Source of the DNA: Desmodesmus armatus
Lineage: Eukaryota > Chlorophyta > Chlorophyceae > Sphaeropleales > Scenedesmaceae
Direction of reading: 5' to 3'
Assembly: GCA_007449985.2 (NCBI GenBank)
Contig: VIIQ02000779.1
Location: 62,001 to 126,000, forward strand
Length of the DNA stretch: 64,000 nucleotides
In this document: positions 56,201-64,000 of the stretch, piece after piece
Position numbering within the stretch: the stretch's first letter is position 1
Layout: every line of letters starts with the position of its first letter
Made by a program: the position numbers and the translations under genes
The notes under the pieces: generated by a model
What the model saw: the letters and a program-made list of their open reading frames with translations, nothing else
What the model was told of the DNA's origin: nothing
Databases searched by the model: none

Positions 56201-58717
56201 GCGTGCCGGGTGAGGGGAGCATCTTGGGGACCCGCATAGCTTTGCCAGCGATGCAAGAACTATATGTGCTAATTTGCGCCTAGCCTAGCTGCTCAGATTT
56301 GACTGGAACAGGGTGCTGCTGGCAGGTGTTGCGACCCCCCCCCCCCAAATCATTCGGTAAAGCATTCCTTTTTGTTCATGTCTGAAGAACCTGTGCACCA
56401 AGGTGTGTGACATCCCGCAACTCACCATGCATACCTGAACTGTCCTGCTTAGGTTAAATGGCTAGATGCAACATCATGTGAATGCTTCGTTGAAGGCCCG
56501 CCCGGTTATTGGCCCACAACACACCGCAGTAGAAGCAACACAGTCTTTTTGACTGGTGCTTGAAACTTGCTCAGCACACGCTGCGGCAGCCTCAGGCCCC
56601 AAGCGACCTGCAAAGCTGTGCGGCATACCTCGATGCTGCGCACTCCAAAGATGCTGGCAGACCTAGCCTCCCAGTCCTTCTTGAAGTTGTGAGCGGGGCT
56701 GCCGACTGCGACTGACTTGGTGATGTCCGCAGCCTTGTGCACAAGCCTCTTCAGCTGGGTGGCATTGTGCGTGTAGAAAGCTGGGTTGTTGCGCACATAC
56801 GCCAGCTTCATGCGCATTGAGGGGTTCCCATGCAGCATGTGCTCCAGCATGAGCTTCAGAGACAGGCTGGCCACGCCTTGAAGCTGCGGGGGGCCGTCCT
56901 GCTCCGCCAGCTGCGCACACAAATGGGCGTGCAGAGGGTGTTGCAGAGGCACAGCAGCATGTCTGGCCCAGATGCAGCATGCTTCTGACAAGCTGGCAGA
57001 TCACAAGGTGCCTGGGGCACACCAGACCCTCCAAACGAGCGCGCACAATCATGATGGTGTGGGCTTTTGAGGGCGTCAAACATCACTGTGCCGTCACCAG
57101 CGCATTGCAGCATGCACTGTTCAAAAGCACCGCACACAGCTCACCTTGGCGATAGCACGCAGCTGAGCCTCTCCAGTAGACCCAAAGGGATGCACCCCGG
57201 TCTCCACCAGCGCCATTGCCAGGCCGCCTCGGAATACCATGTCGTCCTGTGTCACAAGGTAGCCAGTCTTGCCCTGCAGGAAGGCGGCAGCCTCTGCTGG
57301 GCTGCAGATCACACAGTTGGCCTGGATGCCTGCAAGGGCATCAGCACACAAACTATAAGAGCGAGATGACGCCCAGGCGCAAGGCAGCCAAGTTGGTTAA
57401 ACGAGATGCCATGTGTGGCCACGTGCTGGTCACCATCTCTTAACGTCATCGCCAGATGCCTCTGCACCCTAGGGGTCAAGGGGCTGTTTGCAGCGTCCAC
57501 ATCAGCACACAAACACCCAAGCTCCACACGTCATAGCTGTGCACGCAGGACCCAGGAACGCTGGGACGCCAGCTATACGCCCCCTGACTGCAGCTTCAGA
57601 GTGGGCATGCTGGCCGCCAACAACCACTGCACACATGCACATGCTCAGCACGGACACGAAGACGCATGCGCCGGGTGCACCTGTCTGGATGGCTGCTGCA
57701 TGACGGCTGGGTCGCTGTTGCTGGCCATCTGACCTTGGCTGCATGCGCACCTGCCAGGATGTCTGAGCGGGCCTTCTCGGACGGTGTCAGGTTGAGGTTG
57801 CCGCTGCGCGTTCCATAGCAGCCCTGCTCCACTCCCGCCAGTCTCAGGTGTGGCTCCTGCAGGTACTTGCCGCTGACGCCCTTTGCCAAAAGCACCAGGT
57901 TTTGAGCATTGAGCTGAGGGTGAAAGTTGAAATCTGAGCACACCTGCATCACGTCTCGCATGCCCTTGTGCACCTGCGGTGTGTGGCAGAGTGTGACAGG
58001 AGGGAGCAATTCAGTGCAAAAGCGGCTGCATGGGAGGCATGCCCGTCACTATCCTGCAAAAGCTGGAGTCGAGCACCAGCACTGCCCAGCCTGTGCAATG
58101 CAGCCCGAGCCTGCACTGGCCTGCACTAGGCATTGCGCAGCACCAGCTGCAGGCATAGCACCTCCTTGATTACCTGCAGCTTGTCAGCAGGGTTGAGCAA
58201 GTCCTTGCGAAGAACATCCAGCAGACAACCGTCGTGGCGCTCGTGCAGGTACGCCACTGTTTTATCTGCTATCTTCAGGCAAGCCGTTGGCTTCAGAATA
58301 GCCCCTGCACACAAAGCAGCAACAGCTATGGTGGGCTGCTGCCATACCAGTCAGCAACTTACAGCCGTCACGGCTGGGACACCGCTGCCTTCAAAATATC
58401 TATTTTGTACTGCCCAGCGGTGAAACCAATCGCTTGTACAACCTCCCTCCCCCAACACGTAGCTGCTGTGCCGCTGGGAGATACAGCCTTGACTCTCAAA
58501 CGCCACACTCCCCCAGGACACCGTGCAGCGGCTGATCCTCACCTTCTGCACCCTTCAGCAGCGACGCCTTCTCCCCGCCGGTAGACAGCATCAGCTTGTC
58601 AGCCAAGCTTGCGTTGGAGATGTCATAAACCCGCACACTCACAAGCTGACCGGTGGCATCAACCACCCCGTTGTGCCACGCATATTCGCCAGGTGCGTGC
58701 TGGGACACTTGTTGCAT
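53278..58717 (-). CDS. Large unrecognised helical protein (9 exons, about 1,100 aa)
   Basis: Exons: 58717-58543, 58304-58174, 57973-57751, 57329-57145, 56910-56629, 56175-55961, 55804-55715, about 55627-54120, and 53841-53278. Exons 1-7 and 9 have canonical junctions and fitting phases. The exon 8 acceptor is uncertain (55627 or 55644), and the reading frame must shift by one base near 55100 within an AGC/GCA run. The start MQQVSQHAPGEYAWH is the first ATG after an acceptor at the 5' end, so an upstream exon is possible. The protein looks soluble and mainly helical (LRLNEHFPGFVASLIELAHM; MKLAYVRNNPAFYTHNATQ), with a disordered Pro/Ala/Gln-rich section in exon 8 and the C-terminus LLFKRPLTHEQQTLQTLL. 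A related pattern, LAY(V/L)..(N/H)NP.F, occurs in exons 5 and 6. I recognise no domain. That it is a real gene is well supported by the junctions. Confidence 0.75.
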
Positions 58718-59699
58718 GCCCTGCAAAGCAAAGCAGGATTCCCTGGCTAATCACCTGTGGGCCATATGCTTAGGGATCTGAATGACACGACCGTGCGAAA
58801 GGGCCTGAGCTTTGTGCTGAAGCGCTTGAGATCACAGCCCCTGTGGGAGCACTCGCCTTCAGCACACCATGACGATGAGCGAGCCAGGGTGCATCTTGCA
58901 GCCAAGTGTCCTGATGCGATGGGTGCAGGTCAGGCTCCTGTACCGGATGCTCCTGTTCTGGTGCCGCTGCTTGATCCATCCAGCAGGGCCGCTCAGTTGG
59001 CAGCAAAGCATGCACCAAGCAGGGCTCAGTCTGCTGCTGTGTTTACTGCTGAAGTTGTGCACTAGTTTGACAGCACGGCAAGACTTGTGCGGGACGCCGC
59101 AAGTGGATCTTGTAGTTTGGTGTACTATCCTTTGCTGTCCAGGCGCTTGGCGTGGTCGCAGACAACTGAACAAAAGACCGCCAGCAGTGTCTAGAGTCTG
59201 GTTGCTGAGCAATGCTCCACTCGACAAAGAGACTTATAACTAATTAGCCCCTCATCGACTGGCACTCTGGTGGGCGTTTATTGGTGAGTGCTCAGCACTA
59301 GGTCAAACAGAAACCCTGCAAGACCACGACCAGGACCAGAGGTCTGGGTGCGCTAAATATCGAACAAACTTTTGAGCGAACGGTTCAACTGTGCAGCAGT
59401 GTAGAAACGCACACACACTGCAAGCAAACAATCCCACCCATTGTGGCACACCAGGTCGTTGTTCATCATTTCAAGTCAGGCCCGCTGATATGCTCAGTGG
59501 TTTCTTCCGGTTCGATACAGGGGCTGGCACAACCTGGTTGAGACTTTCCCTGGGCAAGAGCAGACATCGCTGGCTACATGCACGGGCAGTTCAGCCCTAC
59601 GCCAGTCGCCTGCACCCCATGAAGGCGACATTTATGCATGCGAATAGGCTATTCGCACAAGGTCAGCGCTGGGCGAGTCGGCTGGGCTGGGAATAGCAG
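58718..59699. other. Upstream region of the 53278-58717 gene
   Basis: Probably 5' untranslated and promoter sequence for the minus-strand gene. Open frames near 58770-59240 show no family motif, but one of them could hold an upstream exon. Nothing firmer is visible. Confidence 0.4.
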
Positions 59700-61075
59700 C
59701 AGAAAGCAGCAGCAACTAGTGCCTGCCCTGCTGTTCACAAATTCCCCATGCCCTGTTCACATTCAAGTCTTGGGGCTTCCCTGAGGCCGTGTCAGTGCAT
59801 GTTTGGCCCTGGGCGGTGCGGCTGTAGCCCCGTGGTCCTGTAGAGGGATAAGTTGGCCCTGGGCGGTGCGGCTGTAGCCCCGTGGTCCTGTAGAGGGAGA
59901 AGGCCCCCAGGTCACACACCGTCCCAGGGTTGTTGTGGTGCGGCAGTAGCCCCGTGGTCCTGTAGAGGGAGACGGCCCCCAGGCCACACACCACAGCTGG
60001 GCAGCAAGGCAGCGGCAAGCTGTACTTTTGATGGTGGTTGGATGGGCACCCGTCGGCACGGCATTCATGCATAATCTGTTCAGCTGCCGCCTTGCCACTC
60101 ACACCCTGTCTGGCCCGAGTATACTGTTGTCACAGCAGCAAACAGGCCCTGCTCTGCTGCTTACAAACTCCCCTTGCACTGTTCACAAGTCTTGGGGCTT
60201 CCCTGAGGCTGTGTCAGTGCATGTTTGGCCCTGGGCGGTGCGGCAGTAGCCCCGTGGTCCTGTAGAGGGAGAAGGCCCCCAGGTCACACACCGTCCCAGG
60301 GTTGTTGTGGTGCGGCAGTAGCCCCGTGGTCCTGTAGAGGGAGACGGCCCCCAGGCCACACACCACAGCTGGGCAGCAGGGCAGTGGCAACATGTATCTG
60401 CGACGGTGGAATGTTGTGCGGCTGTGGTGGGCACGGCAGCAATGCATCACGTGTCAGCTGCCGGTCTTGCAATTGCTGTGGCTCACACCTTGTATGCCCT
60501 GTGTATCTTGCTGCTGTTTTGACTGCCGCTGCTGAGCTATCCTGCTGAAGCGCCGTGCAGCCTTGCGTGCAGGTCCTTTGACGAACCAACCTGCAGTTGC
60601 ACCGATTGCTGTCGTCCATGTGCGATGGCCCGCCAGGTGGCAGGATGACCCTCTGAAGACTCCCAGCACAGAGACTGGCATCACCAGTTGACCAGCATGC
60701 CCTCTCTACACTTCTCCATGGTACAGCAAGGCTGGTTGAGCCCTTACACCAGCCGCACAAGCAGCCCCTGCAGCAGCATGCATACCCTAGAGGTGCGAGC
60801 GACATCCATCCACCCGTTTGCACAGGTCAGCACTGCTGGAGACTCCGCTGGGCTGGGAACAGCATCAGCTAGGCCCGTACCTGCTGTTCATAGCTGTGTA
60901 TTGCAGTGCAGCAGGCTCGCCTGAGGCCTCAGCGCATGTGCAGCACTAGCCCCGTGGTCTGTAGGGGGAGAAGGCTCCTAGGTCACACGCCACAGCAGGG
61001 CAGCCCAAAATGTTTTTGCGATAGTAGTATGCACAACCTCTGTGGTGGGCACGGCAGCAGTGCACGTGTATGATG
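59700..61075. repeat. Three copies of a roughly 400-700 bp non-coding repeat with internal subrepeats
   Basis: Copies start near 59715, 60140 and 60870. Each begins with a ctgctgttcaca-like block. In the first two copies this is followed by gtcttggggcttccctgagg and tgtcagtgcatgtttggccc. Then come one to three subrepeats of tagccccgtggtcctgtaga with gggagaaggcccccaggtca, an ending ccacagctgggcagca, and a gtggtgggcacggcagcaatg-like tail. Copies 1 and 2 are close; copy 3 is eroded (gtggtctgtagggggagaag). Parallel frames on the minus strand (LYRTTG and SPSTGPRGY) are by-products of the repeats. Confidence 0.85.
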
Positions 61076-63053
61076 TCCGTTTTTTGCCGCTTTCTCCCTC
61101 AACAGCCCTTGTTGCTGGTGCTGTTGTGCTGCCGCTGCAGCTGCCGTGTGGGACTTTGCACAACAATCAATTGTGCAACAGCACCGGCTGTGTGAAGCGT
61201 CTTTTCTGGGCTTGTCAAGCTTCACCTTCACAGGTGCACAGGAGCATGCGGTGCGCTCAGCTGCGAGCGACAGAGGTTGTTATGTTGGTGCTACTCTGAT
61301 TGGCTTCACGACAACTCAAGCAGCCTGCTGGTAGGCAAAGGATGTGCTTGGGAGCAGAAGCAGCGCCTGGCAGCATCGCCTTGTGGTCAACGCTCTGTGA
61401 GCCAGCTGGCGCGTCTCTTTTGTTTTTCAAGCTGTTGGTGCTGCTACCACTGCCGGCACATTGTTGGCCCTGTCGGTGCGAGCTACACCAGATAACCCCT
61501 GTTTGTCAGTCTGTTGATATGGCCGCTGCCGTTGCTGAGGGATGTGCCCTGGCCCTGGTCCAGGACTACCCAACCAGCTTCGGGTGTTGCAGCAGACTGG
61601 AAGGTGCCAATTTGTTGGCTGTATTGGGAGCTGTTGTGGACAGACTTCAATCATGCGGCTGCTGGCTGCTCAATCAAGCGCTTGATGTGCTGGCTTTGGC
61701 CATGTGTTGTTGCCTGTATCCCGCTTGCTGTGCGCTGTGATGCGCAGTGCGCACCGTCAGTGGTGACATTTAGAGCATGCACCACTGCTGTTACGGTGAT
61801 AGCTTCACGGCGTGCTGCGGAGCCTTGTAACTCTTGACTGCTGTTTGACATGGTGTGTGGCTGTGGAATGCAGTTCCTGCTGTGGGTGAACAGCATGTGC
61901 TGTTGAAGCCAGCTGAATCGCCCAGCTCGTGCATTTTGTGTTTGCTGCTGTTACACCAAACGTGACGCAGGGCTGGAGTCAACATTGTAAGTGAGCTGCT
62001 GTTACACGAAGCGCAGGCAAGGGCCCAATTTAGCTGCATGTATGCCGAGGGAGTGCAACTGCTGCATGCATTCTTCAGCAGAGGCACCCAGCGCTTTGGG
62101 GACTGCAATCAACTTGGAGATTATCATATTTGGCAAACATGTAACGTGATGACTGTGCTTCTCTGAGAGAGAGTAGGGAGAAAGGAAGTGGGGAATGGGT
62201 TGAGGCAAGTTGAGGTTGTGACTGGAAGTTCGGTTGGGGCTGGGGCGTGGACTGTGGACTGTGTACTTGACAAGACTGCGCTTGGAGTGCTGACCAGAAG
62301 GGTGCTTGCATGCAAGGGCAAGGTGGAAGTTGGTTCACTGAAATCGGACAACGCTGTTATCAGCCCCAACAAAATCATAGCCTTGACAAAATCTGCACCA
62401 CCACTGTTACTCACAAGTTCCTCACATCATATCCCCTCGTGGTAACTACAGGGCTGTTACAATGAACCAATAACGTCACTGCTCTGCCCCGCACCCCAGC
62501 CGGCACAGGGGACCCCCCCCCCCCGCATGTGCCACAGTGTGCTGGCAACAAAGCTGATGAGGCACGAGCAATGTAAACAACACCCAAAGTGGCAATTGTG
62601 TTGTGTGATGTGTCGCACTGAGGCTTGGATCGATCTGAACGTGGAGATATGTGCACTTTGAGAGTGCTTGCGAACCAAGGCCTTCAGTAAAGGCGGTGGC
62701 CGGGGCTGTCTGCATTTGCCAACCAGGGATTATAAGGGTGCCCTGATGCCAACACATTTTATGGCAGTGCAGCGGCAGTTCCACTGCCAACTGCATTTGC
62801 CACTGCCAACGTCCGCAGTTGCCGGCACTTGACAGGCTGGCTGACCTTTTCGAGGTGAACATGCATATAGGAAATCAGCGCGTGCTCAAGTCTGCATACA
62901 AAGCACAACACATGCCTGCAGCTGTTGCTGCAACCACACCGGTACATGACCAGGCACAGCACATGTAACGGCGGTACAGCCTTGGCCTGGAGCGGCTATA
63001 GGCATGTGCACAGCATCCCAACCCTCTCCCTGCCTTCCAAAGCCTCCAAAGGG
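61076..63053. other. Gene-poor region upstream of the E1 gene
   Basis: No exon chain was supported. A frame at 61518-61740 (MAAAVAEGCALALVQDY) is Cys/Leu-rich and lacks partners. A C run is at 62513-62524. 62798-62920 is the second copy of the dispersed repeat at 50943-51074, within 135 bases of the E1 start codon. The promoter of the E1 gene must lie in this region. Confidence 0.5.
62798..62920 (+). repeat. Dispersed repeat shared with 50943-51074, copy 2
   Basis: This is the counterpart of the copy at 50943, about 12 kb away and in the same orientation. It lies immediately upstream of the ubiquitin E1 gene, so it probably overlaps its promoter or 5' untranslated region. Confidence 0.75.
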
Positions 63054-63969
63054 ATGCAAGGCAAAAGAAAAACAGAAGAGGCCCCTTCTGAGCTGCCCAA
63101 GCGTGCCAAAATGCAGCAGGAGAACGGGGCAGCAGCTGGGGTGGAGATCGATGAGAACCTGCACAGCCGACAGCTGGCTGTGTATGGGCGTGAGGTGATG
63201 CGCCGTATGGCAGGAGCTTCTGTGCTGGTGTCAGGCGCGAACGGGCTGGGCGTGGAGATAGGTGAGGAGGGGTGGCGAAGGTGCTGTGGGCTTTTGAATG
63301 TATTGGAAGCATGTATTAGTGCCACTCAGATGCAGTGACGTCGCAGCCGAGGCCAGGAAGGGATGCAGACGGTTTTGCATGGCCGTGATCACGCTTGCCC
63401 TGGCGTCATAGGGGCTCTGCTGCTAACCACACGAGTCTGATTCCTTTCATGCAGCCAAGAACGTCATTCTGGCAGGCGTGCGCGCCCTGACCGTCCATGA
63501 CCAGAAGGCAGTCGAGGTTCGAGATCTGTCTGCCCAGTTCTACCTCACTGAGGAGGATGTTGGCCAGAACAGGGCAGAGGCGTGCAAGGAGAGGCTGCAG
63601 GACCTGAACAATGCAGTTGAGGTCTCAGCATCGTCAGCACAGCTTACGCCTGAGTACCTGGAGCAGTTCCAGGTAAGGGGAGCAGCTCTGCTGCACTTTC
63701 TTGGCTGCTGGTGTGCTGCTTCTGGCATGCTGCTTCCTCATTAGCAGTGGATCACTCCTTGCACCACATCCTTTGACTTAGCATCCGTGTGCATGCATTC
63801 CTGCAGGTGGTTGTGCTGACAGACGCCAGCCTTGAGGAGAGCAAACGCATCAACGAGGTTTGCCATGCCCACCAGCCGCCCATCCCCTTCATCAGGGTGG
63901 AGTCCCGTGGTGTCTTTGCCAGCGTGTTCTGTGACTTTGGGCCCTCCTTCACAGTCTATGACGTGGACG
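63054..63969 (+). CDS. UBA1: Ubiquitin-activating enzyme E1, N-terminal part (3' partial)
   Basis: Three exons in phase, 63054-63261, 63455-63672 and 63807-63969, each with canonical junctions; the gene continues past the window. UBA1 adenylates ubiquitin with ATP and carries it as a thioester to E2 enzymes. The start [14 protein letters not shown] is followed by a basic, nuclear-signal-like stretch (LPKRAK). The inactive adenylation domain follows: [20 protein letters not shown], the nucleotide-fold glycines [58 protein letters not shown] and [15 protein letters not shown]. These match eukaryotic UBA1 better than SUMO or NEDD8 E1 subunits. The catalytic Cys domain lies beyond the window. Confidence 0.95.
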
Positions 63970-64000
63970 GTAAGCAGCTGGCATGTTGGTGCTGCAGCTT

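Noticed and set aside
59716..60450. Minus-strand frames with repeated SPSTGPRGY and LYRTTG peptides as a repeat protein
   Set aside because: The peptides appear in more than one frame of the same DNA repeat, so they are by-products of the repeat and not a selected coding sequence.
1..64000. tRNA, rRNA, riboswitch or bacterial operon features
   Set aside because: I looked for tRNA-like A/B boxes and clover-leaf arms, and for Shine-Dalgarno-spaced gene runs, and found none that I could support. All confident genes are spliced.

Overview
The window is nuclear DNA of a eukaryote, most likely a chlorophycean green alga. Genes are split by short GT-AG introns, with acceptors that usually end in ctgcag. 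Coding regions are full of CAG/GCT/GCA trinucleotide runs that encode poly-Gln, poly-Ala and poly-Ser. TGTAA, the chlorophycean poly(A) signal, lies 60-350 bases after most predicted stops. A ciliary gene (CFAP299) implies a flagellate or an alga that keeps ciliary genes. I would guess Sphaeropleales or Volvocales, but the species cannot be read from the window.

Layout. 157-9043 (+) is the C-terminal half of a giant UBR4/BIG ubiquitin ligase. 9739-10197 (+) is a weak hypothetical gene. 11419-12187 (-) is a small coiled-coil protein, divergent from 12788-13977 (+), a low-complexity protein with a repeated helix motif. 14660-22749 (+) is a 13-exon CorA/MRS2-type magnesium transporter. 22750-30412 is a gene-poor stretch of decayed repeats. 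30413-35709 (-) is a calpain-like protein whose protease triad looks dead. 36132-37900 (-) is CFAP299, head to head with an SPT2 histone-chaperone gene at 38396-40439 (+). 41446-42606 (-) is an F-box/coiled-coil protein, head to head with 43020-46800 (+), a large unrecognised protein with one membrane segment. 48693-50769 (+) is a METTL21-family protein methyltransferase. 53278-58717 (-) is a nine-exon unrecognised protein. 59700-61075 holds three copies of a non-coding repeat. 63054-63969 (+) is the start of ubiquitin-activating enzyme E1, cut by the window edge.

There is no operon logic. Three gene pairs share short head-to-head promoter regions. Ubiquitin functions recur (E1, the UBR4 E3, an F-box protein), but I see no evidence that they are co-regulated.

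The most unusual feature is in the MRS2 gene. Most exon-intron junctions from exon 6 to exon 12 have one to three imperfect tandem copies of themselves (about 50-225 bp, splice site included) in the adjoining intron. One similar copy lies in UBR4, and a related one lies after the last calpain exon. Several copies carry in-frame stops, so they are decayed echoes and not alternative exons. This looks like intron growth, or possibly intron birth, by local tandem duplication. A separate 95-115 bp repeat is shared by an intron of UBR4 and an intron of MRS2. Some genes need single-base frame corrections at or near short repeats, so base-level assembly error must be kept in mind.
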